NCBI RefSeq assembly: GCF_001418205.1
Contig: NZ_LIQF01000002.1
Span: forward strand, 124,001 to 188,000
Length of the DNA stretch: 64,000 nucleotides
Source: Marinomonas fungiae
Lineage (GTDB): Bacteria; Pseudomonadota; Gammaproteobacteria; Pseudomonadales; Marinomonadaceae
Reading direction: 5' to 3'
Shown in pieces: positions 52,285-62,021 of the stretch. The position numbers and the translations under genes are program-made. The notes below the pieces were generated by a model. It saw nothing but the letters and a program-made list of their open reading frames with translations. It did not search any database and was not told the DNA's origin. Position 1 is the stretch's first letter. Each line of letters starts with the position of its first letter.

Positions 52285-53769
52285 CTACGAACGCTCAGTC
52301 TGAAACGCTCTACATTGCTCAATCAGTCCATCGATATCCATATGTTCATCACAGCTTTTTGCTAGGCGAGCGACTTCTTGTTCGCGGTAGGCTTCGTAGT
52401 CAAAGGTTTGGCTATCGGCCGCACCCGCCCAGTCGAGTAGGGCTTTGAGAGCGTTTTTATCATCGAATAAGCCGTGTAGGTAAGTCCCTATGATTTGTTG
52501 GTCATCTGATAGATAACCTTCGAGCTCACCGTTTTCCAGCTGTGCGAAGTGTTGAACGGGTTGCTGGAATTCAGATATACCGCTGTGAATTTCATAGCCT
52601 TTTATACTGGCATTTCCAAACGGTGAAATGGTGCCGGTACGTTGTTTCAGTAGCTTGCCGTTTTTTAACTCGGTGCGCATGGGGATGTAACCAAGGCCTT
52701 TGGCGCTGGAGGGTTCGGCGTTTTCCATGCCTAATGGGTCGTCTAGGGATTCCCCGAGCATTTGGAAACCTCCACAAATACCAAGTAACTTACCTCCGTA
52801 GCGCAGATGGCGAGCTAGATAATCCTCCCAGCCTAATTCACGCAGGAAGGCCAGGTCGCTCTGTACGCTTTTACTGCCCGGTAAAATGACTAGGTCGGCG
52901 GGAGGGATAGTCTCATTTTTACGTACTAAGGTGACTTGAACATTTGGGTGTAAGCGCAGCGCATCCCAATCCGTGTGGTTGCTGGTGCGAGGAAGTACCG
53001 GAATCACTACTTGCAGCTTAGTGTCTTCGGTGGCTTTTAAAGGGCTGGTTGCCACGGCATCTTCAGATTCTAGGTGAAACCCCATCAAGTAAGGTAAGAC
53101 ACCAAGCACGGGTTTACCGGTGCGCTCTTCTAACCAATCAAGACCCGATTGCAGTAAGGCAATATCGCCACGAAAACGGTTAATGACAAAACCAATCACA
53201 CGATCTTGTTCGCTTTGCGACAGCAGCTCTAATGTTCCCACCAAGTGCGCAAATACACCGCCCTTGTCGATATCGGCAATGATGATGACAGGGCAGTCAA
53301 TCTGTTCGGCAAAGCCCATATTGGCAATATCGCGAGCGCGTAGGTTGATCTCTGCAGGACTGCCAGCCCCTTCGATAAGAACGCTTTCGTATTGATCTGC
53401 TAAACGTTGGTAAGAATCCAATGCCGCATCCATGGCGATGGTCTTGTATTCGTGATAGCCCACGGCGTTCATGTTGCCTACTGAATGTCCTTGAATAATC
53501 ACCTGTGCGCCGATGTCAGTATTAGGCTTGAGCAGGATTGGGTTCATATGCACATCAGGCTCAAGACCCGCTGCATAAGCTTGCACCGCTTGAGCACGGC
53601 CAATCTCTTTGCCATCAGCTGTCACAGCGCTGTTTAGTGCCATATTTTGAGGTTTGAACGGCGCGACGTTAATCCCACGCTCTTTTAGCAAACGGCATAA
53701 CGCGGTCACCAAAGTACTTTTGCCCGCATCAGAAGTTGTGCCTTGCACCATAAGATTAAAAAAACGCAT
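52285..53769 (-). CDS. cobQ: Cobyric acid synthase
   Basis: A 494-residue glutamine-dependent amidotransferase. [22 protein letters not shown] is the N-terminal ATP-binding block and [14 protein letters not shown] follows. The C-terminal GATase domain has [15 protein letters not shown] with the catalytic Cys near residue 335 and TYLHGLFDD with the catalytic His near residue 435. It amidates four side chains of adenosylcobyrinic acid diamide. It is divergent from cbiB with 86 bases between the starts. Confidence 0.96.
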   Translation of the reverse strand: MRFFNLMVQGTTSDAGKSTLVTALCRLLKERGINVAPFKPQNMALNSAVTADGKEIGRAQAVQAYAAGLEPDVHMNPILLKPNTDIGAQVIIQGHSVGNMNAVGYHEYKTIAMDAALDSYQRLADQYESVLIEGAGSPAEINLRARDIANMGFAEQIDCPVIIIADIDKGGVFAHLVGTLELLSQSEQDRVIGFVINRFRGDIALLQSGLDWLEERTGKPVLGVLPYLMGFHLESEDAVATSPLKATEDTKLQVVIPVLPRTSNHTDWDALRLHPNVQVTLVRKNETIPPADLVILPGSKSVQSDLAFLRELGWEDYLARHLRYGGKLLGICGGFQMLGESLDDPLGMENAEPSSAKGLGYIPMRTELKNGKLLKQRTGTISPFGNASIKGYEIHSGISEFQQPVQHFAQLENGELEGYLSDDQQIIGTYLHGLFDDKNALKALLDWAGAADSQTFDYEAYREQEVARLAKSCDEHMDIDGLIEQCRAFQTERS

Positions 53770-53855
53770 GTGGGTTTGTCCGTTCGATTGATTACAATGG
53801 GGCGATTTTAACGTATTTCACTGCTTTTTAATTGAATGTTGTCGTGGATAACCTG

Positions 53856-54794
53856 ATGGATTTTCTTTTTGAATATGTTTCCTCTACCGCCTTTGCTGTA
53901 CTTGGAGCCTTAATATTAGATCGCTGGCTTGGGGAGCCTCAGTCGTGGCATCCACTGATTTGGTTTGGGCGTTGGGCGAACCGTTGCCGTAAAGCATGGC
54001 AACTGTATCCGACCGCTCCCAAATCATTACAACGGATTCATGGTGTTCTGGCGTGGGCAGTAGCCGTATTGCTTATCGTGATGACACTGACGGTTTTGCT
54101 GTGGCTTTTACCTAGTTGGCTTGAATGGCTGACCGGAACGGTGATTTTGTATTTCACTATTGGCTGGCAGAGTCTGCGCGAGCATGCTATCGCTATTGCT
54201 AAGCCTTTGCTGACGCAGGACTTAGCCAACGCTCGAGACGCGGTAGGGCGCATTGTCAGTCGCGATACGTCTGAGTTGGATGAAACACAGATTGCCAAAG
54301 CAGGCATGGAATCGGTACTGGAAAACGGCAGTGATGCGATCTTTGCGCCGATCTTTTGGTTCTTGGTGTTGGGGCCATTTGGCGCATTGTTGTACCGGTT
54401 GGCGAATACTTTGGATGCTATGTGGGGTTACAAAACGCCTGAGTTGCTGCATTTCGGATGGTGTGCGGCGCGGGTGGACGATGTGCTGAACTATATACCT
54501 GCACGTTTAACGGTATTGACTTATGCTGTACTCGGAAACACCAAACGAGCGTTGTATTGCGCGTGGTACCAAGGCCGTGGTTGGAAAAGCCCGAATGCGG
54601 GGCCTGTGATGGCGGCTGGTGCGGGGGCGTTACAGGTGTCGTTAAGCGGTGCTGCCAGTTACTTTGGTGAAGTGCAGGTGCGTCCAACATTAGGTGAAGG
54701 ACCTGAGCCCAAAGCACAGGACTTGGATCAGGCGGTGCGCCTGGTAGATAAAGGCGTCTATCTGTGGGCGCTGCTGATTTTATTATTGATGTAA
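53856..54794 (+). CDS. cbiB: Adenosylcobinamide-phosphate synthase
   Basis: A 312-residue integral membrane protein. LDRWLGEPQSWHPLIWFGRW near residue 22 is the CbiB/CobD signature. AVGRIVSRDTSELDETQIAKAGMESVLENGSDAIFAPIFW follows near residue 130, then NTLDAMWGYKTPELLHFGWCAARVDDVLNYIPARLT near residue 185. It attaches aminopropanol-phosphate to cobyric acid. ATG 53856 is chosen; a TTG at 53832 or GTG at 53844 would add a few residues. Confidence 0.93.
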   Translation: MDFLFEYVSSTAFAVLGALILDRWLGEPQSWHPLIWFGRWANRCRKAWQLYPTAPKSLQRIHGVLAWAVAVLLIVMTLTVLLWLLPSWLEWLTGTVILYFTIGWQSLREHAIAIAKPLLTQDLANARDAVGRIVSRDTSELDETQIAKAGMESVLENGSDAIFAPIFWFLVLGPFGALLYRLANTLDAMWGYKTPELLHFGWCAARVDDVLNYIPARLTVLTYAVLGNTKRALYCAWYQGRGWKSPNAGPVMAAGAGALQVSLSGAASYFGEVQVRPTLGEGPEPKAQDLDQAVRLVDKGVYLWALLILLLM

Positions 54795-54795
54795 T

Positions 54796-55851
54796 ATGAA
54801 AAACTTTGACTTAGAGCCACCTAAACATGGCGGTGATTTACAAGCATGGCAGCGCCGTGAACAAGGGGCAGATCATTGGCTGGATTTATCATCGGCCTGT
54901 AATCGCGAGCCGTGGCCGATTCCTGACGCTTTCTTAGAAAACAGTGCCAAGCTTTGGTATGAGCTGCCTGATTCTTTCGCCTTACAACAAGCCGCGACGG
55001 ACTATTTCGGACAAGCGCCTTTGGCAATTGGTGCGGGGACACAGCAGTTTATTGAGGTGTTACCAGCGCTTTTGCAGGAGCAGGGGCGTACTCAAATCGT
55101 GATGGTGCCAGCCATCGGTTATCAAGAGCATGGTTACTGCTGGCGAAAATGGGGCTATGAGGTGGTTGAGTATCACGCGATCGAACAGCTGTTGAATGCA
55201 GACTGGGATATTGCTGTGGTCATTTCGCCAAATAACCCGACTGGGCAATATGTTCCGTCTACGGTTGCGAGCCAGCTTAAAATCTTACTAGAAAATTCAG
55301 CGCGGCACTTGATACTGGATGAAGCCTTTTTAGATACGACGCCGGAGCAAAGTTGGCTTAATCAGGCGTTGCCTAGAGGCTGCTTTGTGCTGCGTTCGGT
55401 CGGGAAGTTTTTTGGTTTAGCGGGAGCGCGTGTCGGTCTGATTTTTGGTGAGATAGCCTTTCAAACTGCCCTGAAGTCATTGCTTGGCCCCTGGCCGGTA
55501 GCAACGCCTGCATTGCAGTTGGTAGCGTTAGCGCTTAATGATAGAGCATGGCAAGCCGAAGCTTTGGATTCGTTAGCCGAACGTCACGAGTATTTTATGG
55601 ATACCATAGTACCTAAGTTAAATACTTTATTTGATTCTCAAGCGATGCAGCATACGCCGCTATTTTATACTTGGCTGCTGGAGGCAGAGCAGGCTAATAA
55701 GGCTTTTGCAGCGCTGCACTCGGTGGGTATCCATATCCGCCTTGGCCAAGGCTGGGTTCGCTTATCCTTGCCCGCGGGCCATGAAATGCAGCGCTTAAAT
55801 GCTGGATTGGTGAGATTATTGCAAGGACATCAATTAAAGGAGCTTGGATGA
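54796..55851 (+). CDS. cobC: Threonine-phosphate decarboxylase, CobC/CobD type
   Basis: A 351-residue PLP-dependent fold type I enzyme. VVISPNNPTGQYVP near residue 148 and LILDEAFLD near residue 173 are cofactor-contact blocks. SVGKFFGLAGARVGLIFG near residue 200 contains the Schiff-base Lys. It makes aminopropanol phosphate from threonine phosphate for the CbiB step. The gene follows cbiB by one base, and its stop overlaps cobU (ATGA). The Zn-like C-terminal extension of Salmonella CobD is absent. Confidence 0.9.
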   Translation: MKNFDLEPPKHGGDLQAWQRREQGADHWLDLSSACNREPWPIPDAFLENSAKLWYELPDSFALQQAATDYFGQAPLAIGAGTQQFIEVLPALLQEQGRTQIVMVPAIGYQEHGYCWRKWGYEVVEYHAIEQLLNADWDIAVVISPNNPTGQYVPSTVASQLKILLENSARHLILDEAFLDTTPEQSWLNQALPRGCFVLRSVGKFFGLAGARVGLIFGEIAFQTALKSLLGPWPVATPALQLVALALNDRAWQAEALDSLAERHEYFMDTIVPKLNTLFDSQAMQHTPLFYTWLLEAEQANKAFAALHSVGIHIRLGQGWVRLSLPAGHEMQRLNAGLVRLLQGHQLKELG

Positions 55852-56378
55852 AGCATTTAGTACTCGGCGGTGTGCGCAGTGGCAAAAGTCAATTTGCCGA
55901 ACGTTGGATTGCTGAACAGCGCAAGCAAATTGTCTACATTGCTACTTCTCAAGTTTGGGATGGCAGCATGGCGGAGCGTATTGCTAAGCACCAGTCCTAT
56001 CGCCCTGATCATTGGCATACCATCGAAGAGCCAATTACCTTAGCCGACACTCTGAAGAAGGTGGCCTCTGAGCAACCTGAATCGGGAGTGATCGTGGAAT
56101 GTTGCTCCTTATGGTTAACCAATTTACTGTGTGCGGAAAACGAAGCACAGTTAACTCAGGAGCGTGAGCAATTCTTAGCTGTCTTGGAAAATTACCCATT
56201 GCCAGTGATCTTGGTCAGCGCTGAAGTTGGCCTTGGCATCATGCCGATTAACGCGTTAGCAAGGCGCTATGGTGATGAAATTGGTGTGTTGAACCAGCGT
56301 ATGGCGCAGATTTGTGATCAGGTAACCTTGGTTACAGCAGGTTTACCAATGACCTTGAAAGCTACTCAGGGTAAGTGA
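55848..56378 (+). CDS. cobU: Adenosylcobinamide kinase/guanylyltransferase
   Basis: A 176-residue bifunctional enzyme of usual length. LVLGGVRSGKSQFAERW is the P-loop, YIATSQVWDGSMAERIAKHQ includes the guanylylated His region, VEEP- and ECCSLWLTNLL blocks follow, and EVGLGIMPINALARRYGDEIGVLNQRMAQ is the C-terminal signature. It activates adenosylcobinamide for nucleotide-loop assembly. It is the last gene of the plus-strand group; cobS and cobT are not in the window. Confidence 0.94.
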   Translation: MKHLVLGGVRSGKSQFAERWIAEQRKQIVYIATSQVWDGSMAERIAKHQSYRPDHWHTIEEPITLADTLKKVASEQPESGVIVECCSLWLTNLLCAENEAQLTQEREQFLAVLENYPLPVILVSAEVGLGIMPINALARRYGDEIGVLNQRMAQICDQVTLVTAGLPMTLKATQGK

Positions 56379-56461
56379 GATCAATATTTAAATGTGCCGG
56401 TTATAGTTTTTATAGAAAAAACTTAACCGATTGGTCTAAAATACGCCGCTTAACCGATCAG

Positions 56462-56498
56462 GCCTGATGATGCTCCTCATAAAAAGAGGAGATTAGGC
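56462..56498 (+). promoter_or_regulatory. Hairpin in the gpt leader
   Basis: CTCCTC at 56473-56478 pairs with GAGGAG at 56486-56491 around ATAAAAA, and GCCT at 56462-56465 can pair with AGGC at 56495-56498. It lies 26 bases before the gpt ATG. It does not match the purine riboswitch core that I know, so it may be a terminator of the cob operon or a leader element. Confidence 0.35.
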
Positions 56499-56524
56499 TC
56501 GACCAGAAAGCTTAGGAGCAAAGC

Positions 56525-57022
56525 ATGAACCCCTACTCAAAAGATTTTCCTGTTTCTTGGCATGAGCTGCATCGAGATGCCCGCGCTTTATCGTGGCGAC
56601 TACTCGAACAAGGTCCTTGGAAAGGCATTATCGCGATTACTCGCGGTGGTCTGGTCCCTGCGGCGATTCTATGTCGTGAAATGGACATTCGTCTGATCGA
56701 TACCATTTGTGTGGTGAGTTATGATGCAAAAGAAGAAGGCGGCACCGCGAATGTTCAAGGTGATCTGCGCATCCTCAAAGGCGTCGACGGCGACGGCGAA
56801 GGCTACATCCTAATCGATGACCTGGTGGATACGGGGAAAACGGCTCGCGAGATTCGTAAGCTATTGCCGAAGGCGCATTTTGCGACTATCTATGCCAAAC
56901 CCGCGGGCAAGCCCTTAGTTGATACGTTTATTACCGAGGTTAGCCAAGATACTTGGATTCGTTTCCCATGGGACATGGAATACACCTTCTCAACACCTCT
57001 AGCAGATCGTCAGAAAGGTTAG
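56525..57022 (+). CDS. gpt: Xanthine phosphoribosyltransferase
   Basis: A 165-residue type I phosphoribosyltransferase. [17 protein letters not shown] near residue 9, [22 protein letters not shown] near residue 36, and [21 protein letters not shown] near residue 97 (the PRPP-binding DDLVDTGKT) match E. coli Gpt. The ending IRFPWDMEY is also characteristic. It salvages xanthine and guanine to XMP and GMP. AGGAG precedes the ATG. Confidence 0.95.
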   Translation: MNPYSKDFPVSWHELHRDARALSWRLLEQGPWKGIIAITRGGLVPAAILCREMDIRLIDTICVVSYDAKEEGGTANVQGDLRILKGVDGDGEGYILIDDLVDTGKTAREIRKLLPKAHFATIYAKPAGKPLVDTFITEVSQDTWIRFPWDMEYTFSTPLADRQKG

Positions 57023-57046
57023 GGTGTGTAAAGGTCTTTGAGTTTT

Positions 57047-57075
57047 AGGGGGCGCCTTGTATACACTTGCGCCCT
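57047..57075 (+). terminator. Hairpin after gpt
   Basis: AGGGGGCGC at 57047-57055 pairs with GCGCCCT at 57069-57075 around a 13-base loop. There is no T run after it, so termination is uncertain. Confidence 0.4.
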
Positions 57076-57205
57076 CGCTCAAACATTGCATTTTGCTACA
57101 CAAAAAAACGCGTGGATGTGCGATAAATAAGCTAACTTAAAAAGGCTTTGAGGGGTTTCCCCAATGGGTGGGGAATCTAATCCCATAGACAGTGTAGGTA
57201 TCATT

Positions 57206-57610
57206 ATGCATCACACGCTTACTCGCTCCATGTTGCTTTGCCTAGCCTTCATCACTACGCCTGCAGTGATGGCGGAAGGCTCCGTTGCTCGAGCTTTGTT
57301 TGCTTCCGATATACTGGATCGCGAACCCATTGATGAGCTGGGCGACGTGATTAAAGTTGAATACGGTGAAATTCAGCGCGTTTATTTCTTTACTGATCTG
57401 CGTGAAATGGATGGCAGTCAAGTGTCTCATGTATGGAAGCTCAATGGTGAGGTTGAAGCGGAAGTTTCATTTGATATTGGTGGAGACCGTTGGCGTATTT
57501 GGTCGACTAAACGCTTAATGCCTGGTTTTGATGGCAAATGGAGTGTTGATGTCGTAAAAGATGGCGAAGTTCTGGAAACTCGCTCGTTTGATTACGTGGA
57601 TGAATGGTAA
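57206..57610 (+). CDS. DUF2914-family exported protein
   Basis: A 134-residue protein with a signal peptide (SMLLCLAFITTPAVMA). I start it at ATG 57206 because this leaves a proper signal. VARALFASDILDREPIDELGD, VYFFTDLREMDGSQVSHVWKLNG and DRWRIWSTKRLMPGFDGKWSVDVV match the DUF2914 fold: a small beta domain with a conserved RWR-WS-K block. Function unknown; it is probably periplasmic. Confidence 0.78.
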   Translation: MHHTLTRSMLLCLAFITTPAVMAEGSVARALFASDILDREPIDELGDVIKVEYGEIQRVYFFTDLREMDGSQVSHVWKLNGEVEAEVSFDIGGDRWRIWSTKRLMPGFDGKWSVDVVKDGEVLETRSFDYVDEW

Positions 57611-57646
57611 AATAGTCACGTTAATTATTTCGAGAGGTTGATTTTT

Positions 57647-57979
57647 ATGCCACATATTCGCGTACGCGGTTTACCCTTAGAGGACCTTGAGTCGGTTTCT
57701 GATACCTTGATTGAGACGCTCGCTGAGCTGACAGATACCCCTAATTCTCACTTTACCCTAGAGTATCAATCATCTATTTATTTAGTGGTAGGAGGGGCGT
57801 CGCCAGCCTACCCATTTATCGAGATTCTTTGGTTTGACCGCGGTAGTGAAGTGAAGGCTAAGGTAGCGCAAGCAATTGATGATCTGATCCGACCGTTGAT
57901 TGATGCTGGGCAAGATATCACCACGTTATTTCGCGATATTAAAGGCGGCGACTACTTTGAAAATGGTGAGCATTTCTAG
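57647..57979 (+). CDS. DUF1904-family protein
   Basis: A 110-residue cytoplasmic protein starting at MPHIRVRGL (GAGAGG upstream). The N-terminal Pro after Met and the alternating beta-alpha layout resemble the tautomerase superfamily, of which DUF1904 is a relative. EILWFDRGSEVKAKVAQAIDDLI and the ending GGDYFENGEHF are family features. The catalytic N-terminal Pro suggests an enzymatic role, but none is known. It lies 36 bases after the DUF2914 gene. Confidence 0.72.
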   Translation: MPHIRVRGLPLEDLESVSDTLIETLAELTDTPNSHFTLEYQSSIYLVVGGASPAYPFIEILWFDRGSEVKAKVAQAIDDLIRPLIDAGQDITTLFRDIKGGDYFENGEHF

Positions 57980-58012
57980 CGTCTACTTACGCAATCGAGC
58001 TGCTGATGACTT

Positions 58013-58052
58013 AAAAAAACCGTATCCTAGTTCACTAGGATACGGTTTTTTT
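58013..58052. terminator. Bidirectional terminator between DUF1904 gene and astB
   Basis: A run of A, then CCGTATCCTAG at 58020-58030 and CTAGGATACGG at 58035-58045 with a TTCA loop, then TTTTTTT. It serves both the plus-strand genes and the convergent arginine operon. Confidence 0.92.
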
Positions 58053-58070
58053 GTAACAAAATGTAATGAA

Positions 58071-59420
58071 TTATGCTTGCTGGAATTCGTAGATGCTGCC
58101 TAACTGCAGTATTTGAGTGAGCTCATCTAAGGCCTGACGCGATTCGTTCAATAAACTTGGATCGGCCAGATCGGCTTCGACAATACGATCACGGTAATGT
58201 TTTTCTACCCACTTATTTAGGGTGCCGAACAGTGACTCATTCATTAGGGTAGCAGGATTAACGGCTGCAAGTTCCGCTGTATTCATGGCTACACGAAGAC
58301 GTAAGCATGCTGGGCCGCCGCCATTGCTCATGCTTTGTTTTAGATCGAACACCTGCACATCTTTAATCGGCGTGGATTGCTGAATTAAATCCTGTAAATA
58401 GCTCCAAACAGGTTCATTCTGCTCAACTTCGCTCGGCACGATCAGAGTCATATTGCCATTAGCGTGGCTCAATAATTGGCTGTTAAACAAATAAGACTGA
58501 ACACAATCCTGAACCGATACGGCGCTATCAGGAACTTCTACAAAGTAGAGTTCTTTGTCTTGCTCGCCCCAAGCTTGGCGCAGATCGTTTTGCATTTGCT
58601 GCGTGTCGAGGAAGGCTTTCTCATGGTAGAAGTGCACGTTGCCATTGCCGACCGCAATCACATCGTTGTGGAACACGCCGGCATCAATGACATCAGGATG
58701 TTGCTGTACAAAAACGGTTCGTTCAGGTGCCAGACCATGAATCCGAGCCACCGCTTGGGAAGCTTCTAATGTGTGGCGAGCAGGAAAACGTTGTGGACGA
58801 GGCTCTGCTGTATTAAATGCTGACATACCATAAACAAACAACTCAACCCCAGCTTGACCGTAATCGCCACAGAAACGGGTATGGTTTGCTGCTCCTTCAT
58901 CGCCAAAATGATCGACACTAGGGAGTGCTAAGTGATGTGCAAAATGATCACTATCTGGGAACGTTGCCTTCAGGATGCGGCCTGTTGTTTGATGCTCAAT
59001 AGAGCGATGAAATTTGTTCACTAGGTTTGCTGGTGTAAAATGAACACGACCATCCTGAGTATCGGCGCTAGGAGATACGGTGGCGGCGTTAGCGGTCCAC
59101 ATACAAGATGCAGAACTCACAGCAGCCAAGACTTTCGGTGCTTGCTGTGCTGCTTTTGCCAGCACTTGTGCGTCAGTACCACTAAAGCCGAGCGCTCGCA
59201 GCGTCGGAATATGTGGGCGTTCATGGGGGGCTAGAACCCCTTGCACAAACCCCATGTCGGCTAGAGCCTTCATCTTTGTTAAACCTTGCAGCGCCGCAGC
59301 TTTAGGGTTGGACGGCTTAGCGGAGTTTAAAGAGGAGGCAACGTTACCGTAAGATAAACCACTGTAGTTATGGGTTGGCCCAACTAGACCATCAAAATTT
59401 GCTTCGATTGCAGAATGCAT
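58071..59420 (-). CDS. astB: N-succinylarginine dihydrolase
   Basis: A 449-residue enzyme of standard length. [24 protein letters not shown] is the N-terminal signature, [34 protein letters not shown] near residue 240 holds the catalytic His, and [15 protein letters not shown] near residue 365 contains the catalytic Cys. It converts succinylarginine to succinylornithine with release of ammonia and CO2. It is the last gene of the aruF-aruG-astD-astB operon and follows astD by 14 bases. Confidence 0.96.
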   Translation of the reverse strand: MHSAIEANFDGLVGPTHNYSGLSYGNVASSLNSAKPSNPKAAALQGLTKMKALADMGFVQGVLAPHERPHIPTLRALGFSGTDAQVLAKAAQQAPKVLAAVSSASCMWTANAATVSPSADTQDGRVHFTPANLVNKFHRSIEHQTTGRILKATFPDSDHFAHHLALPSVDHFGDEGAANHTRFCGDYGQAGVELFVYGMSAFNTAEPRPQRFPARHTLEASQAVARIHGLAPERTVFVQQHPDVIDAGVFHNDVIAVGNGNVHFYHEKAFLDTQQMQNDLRQAWGEQDKELYFVEVPDSAVSVQDCVQSYLFNSQLLSHANGNMTLIVPSEVEQNEPVWSYLQDLIQQSTPIKDVQVFDLKQSMSNGGGPACLRLRVAMNTAELAAVNPATLMNESLFGTLNKWVEKHYRDRIVEADLADPSLLNESRQALDELTQILQLGSIYEFQQA

Positions 59421-59434
59421 GGGGGATCCTCAAG

Positions 59435-60907
59435 TTACAGGCTTAAGCCGTTCGGTAAAGTTTCTGGTACCTGAAGTTGTTCCACTTCAATACTTGATAC
59501 AGGGTAAGCACAGTAGTCAGCCGCGTAGTAAGCACTTGCTCTATGGTTGCCACTGGCACCAGTACCACCGAAGGGGGCTGCACTGGACGCGCCGGTAGTT
59601 TGACGGTTCCAGTTAATAATGCCGGCACGGGAGTGTTGTAAAAACCACTCATACTCTGCTCGATCATCAGACAAAATACCGGCGGACAAACCAAAACGAG
59701 TGTTGTTGGCGATCTGCATCGCTTGCTCTAAATCGTCATAACGAATAACGGTGAGCAGTGGGCCAAAGTACTCCTGATCAGGTAGTTTTCCTAACATGTC
59801 AGTGGCATCAATGATGGCCGGAGAAACAAAGCCTGTATGGCTTTCACCTCGTTCCATTGGCACGATTGTTTGAGCACCTAAGAGAACCAATTTTAGATAG
59901 TTTTGAAATAATCCTTCGGCGGCTTTGGCTGACACCACAGGGCCCATAAATGGCTGTGGTTGGGCGTCATATCGATCAACTTTTAAGGCTTTAGTAGCAT
60001 CAATCAGGGCACTCAGAATGGCATCGCCATGGGCGCCTTTAGGCAGCAATAAGCGGCGCGCGCAGGTGCAACGTTGGCCAGCAGATAAGAACGCCGATTG
60101 CAGGATTTCATATACGACCGCACGCACGTCTTGAGTTTTTTCAGACACCAGCAGTGGATTATTGCCACCCATTTCGAGCGCCAGAATTTTACCAGGGTGA
60201 CCTGAAAATTGTTTATGCAATACATGGCCTACTTCTGGGCTACCGGTGAAGAACAAACCATCAATGCCATCGTGGTTTGCTAGTGCGATTCCCGTCTCAC
60301 GTTCGCCTTGCACAAGGTTTAATACGCCCGCAGGAATGCCTGCTTGTTGCCATAACTGAATGACTAAATCGGAAGTGGCTGGAGCCAGCTCACTTGGCTT
60401 AAATACGATAGTGTTGCCAGCAATCAGCGCTGGAACGATGTGGCCATTCGGTAAATGCACAGGGAAGTTATAGGGGCCAAATACGGCTACCACACCGTGT
60501 GGGCGGTGGCGTAGAACCGCCTTAGCTCCTGGCATTTCAGACGACTTGGTGCCAGTGCGTTCGTGGTAGGCTTGCTTAGAAATCCCCACTTTACCAATCA
60601 TCGCTGCCACTTCCGTACGGGTTTCCCAAATAGGTTTACCGGTTTCACGGCTGATTAGAGTGGCGATAGCTTCCGTATTTTCTTTAACCAATTCTGCAAA
60701 GCGTTCAATGATGGCCAGACGTTCTTCAATAGGTCGATTTGCCCATGCGGGAAAGGCAGCACGGGCCATGTCTATCGCATGACCTACTTGTTCTGCACTG
60801 GCACTACGGCCTTGCCAAACTAGGCTAGCATCAGCCGGATCAATTGACTGGAAACTTGCACCATCGCCATCGTGCCAAGTGTTATTAATAAACTGCTGTT
60901 GTTTCAT
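59435..60907 (-). CDS. astD: Succinylglutamate semialdehyde dehydrogenase
   Basis: A 490-residue aldehyde dehydrogenase. FGPYNFPVHLPNGHIVPALIAGN near residue 155, FTGSPEVG near residue 230, LEMGGNNPLLV with the catalytic Glu near residue 255, and FLSAGQRCTCARRL with the catalytic Cys near residue 290 match AstD. It oxidises succinylglutamate semialdehyde to succinylglutamate in the AST pathway. It lies 15 bases after aruG. The succinylornithine transaminase and the final hydrolase genes are not in the window. Confidence 0.95.
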   Translation of the reverse strand: MKQQQFINNTWHDGDGASFQSIDPADASLVWQGRSASAEQVGHAIDMARAAFPAWANRPIEERLAIIERFAELVKENTEAIATLISRETGKPIWETRTEVAAMIGKVGISKQAYHERTGTKSSEMPGAKAVLRHRPHGVVAVFGPYNFPVHLPNGHIVPALIAGNTIVFKPSELAPATSDLVIQLWQQAGIPAGVLNLVQGERETGIALANHDGIDGLFFTGSPEVGHVLHKQFSGHPGKILALEMGGNNPLLVSEKTQDVRAVVYEILQSAFLSAGQRCTCARRLLLPKGAHGDAILSALIDATKALKVDRYDAQPQPFMGPVVSAKAAEGLFQNYLKLVLLGAQTIVPMERGESHTGFVSPAIIDATDMLGKLPDQEYFGPLLTVIRYDDLEQAMQIANNTRFGLSAGILSDDRAEYEWFLQHSRAGIINWNRQTTGASSAAPFGGTGASGNHRASAYYAADYCAYPVSSIEVEQLQVPETLPNGLSL

Positions 60908-60922
60908 TGTGAACTCCTGTGC

Positions 60923-61966
60923 TTAATGGCGTGTGTGAGGAAGTAGTTCGACGATGCGAACCGGCTCTTTGTGATTTACTAACAAGGCATCGGCTTCTTC
61001 TTGGCTCAGCACTAAACCACTGCCAGGAGGTGAAGAGCGTTGAATCAAGATGCAGCGGAAATCTGCAAGTTTGGCGTTAGAGACTAGGTAATGTAGGCCG
61101 TCACCTAAGTTCTTTGGCTGACCAATGGTAGCCAATACTAGACGGCTGTCGCGTACCGCGCGGATGTCTTCCACACGTGCTTCTAAGGTTGGCCCGCCAT
61201 CAAAGATGTCGACATAGTTCTCGTAGCGAAAGCCTTCTTGTTCAAGTAAGCGGCGTGCTGGCTCGGTTTTTGTGTGTACCTTGCCCAACACATCTCGTGC
61301 TTCTTGTGGTAGCAAATTGACGTACACAGGATTGTTCGGCATTAATTCAGCAATGAATTGTTTATTGCCTTGTGCGGTCAACTCATCAGCACGCTCAAAA
61401 TCAATTGAGAAGAACTGTCGCCCCAGACTTTCCCAAAGTGGAGAGACACCATTTTCATCACACACTCCGCGCATTTCAGCAAAGATTTTTTCATCAAAGC
61501 GCTCAGGGAATTGTGCTAGGAACATAAAACGGCATTTTGAGAGTAATTGGCCATTGCGGGAATGGCGGTAATCTTCTTGCAAGAACAGGGTACAGACTTC
61601 ACTCAGGCCAGTGAAATCGTTGTTTAGTATTAAGGTTGGATGAATATTGTGGATGCCTAGCTCACGGGAAGAGTGGGTAATGGTGCCCAAATGATAGCTG
61701 TAAAAAGGCTCATCTAAACCAACGGCAGCGAGCAGGCCAGAGGTGCCGACGATGGCCCCTGTCTCGGTATCTTCCAGCACGAATAGATAAGATTCGTCCC
61801 CCGGCGCGGGAATGGTTTCTTTTTGAAATGAGCGTTCGGACAAGGCGATTTTACGCGTTAGAATGTCTTCATCAGCCACTAAGGAAGTGAAGCCAACTCC
61901 CGTTAAAGCCGCCAGACGATAAAGCTCTTCTAAATCATCTTTGCGAATTGAACGTATGACCATCAT
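60923..61966 (-). CDS. aruG: Arginine N-succinyltransferase, beta subunit
   Basis: A 347-residue protein. MVIRSIRKDDLEELYRLAALTGVGFTSL is the AstA-type start, TGAIVGTSGLLAAVGLDEPFYSYHLG follows, and RNGQLLSKCRFMFLAQFPERFDEKIFAEMRG near residue 140 is the diagnostic block. GGPTLEARVEDIRAVRDS is near residue 255. It resembles Pseudomonas AruG, one of two homologous subunits that succinylate arginine and ornithine. It is 55 bases downstream of aruF. Confidence 0.93.
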   Translation of the reverse strand: MMVIRSIRKDDLEELYRLAALTGVGFTSLVADEDILTRKIALSERSFQKETIPAPGDESYLFVLEDTETGAIVGTSGLLAAVGLDEPFYSYHLGTITHSSRELGIHNIHPTLILNNDFTGLSEVCTLFLQEDYRHSRNGQLLSKCRFMFLAQFPERFDEKIFAEMRGVCDENGVSPLWESLGRQFFSIDFERADELTAQGNKQFIAELMPNNPVYVNLLPQEARDVLGKVHTKTEPARRLLEQEGFRYENYVDIFDGGPTLEARVEDIRAVRDSRLVLATIGQPKNLGDGLHYLVSNAKLADFRCILIQRSSPPGSGLVLSQEEADALLVNHKEPVRIVELLPHTRH

Positions 61967-62021
61967 AGCGGTGTTCCTCTTAATACTTCGTAAAGGGCGC
62001 TCGATACGACGCCTTGTGTCA

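Noticed and set aside
53770-53855. Cobalamin riboswitch for the cob genes
   Set aside because: The gap between the divergent cobQ and cbiB starts is under 100 bases, too short for a cobalamin riboswitch, and no B12-box-like text was seen.
56400-56524. Purine riboswitch upstream of gpt
   Set aside because: The hairpin present does not show the two kissing loops and three-way junction core of the purine aptamer.
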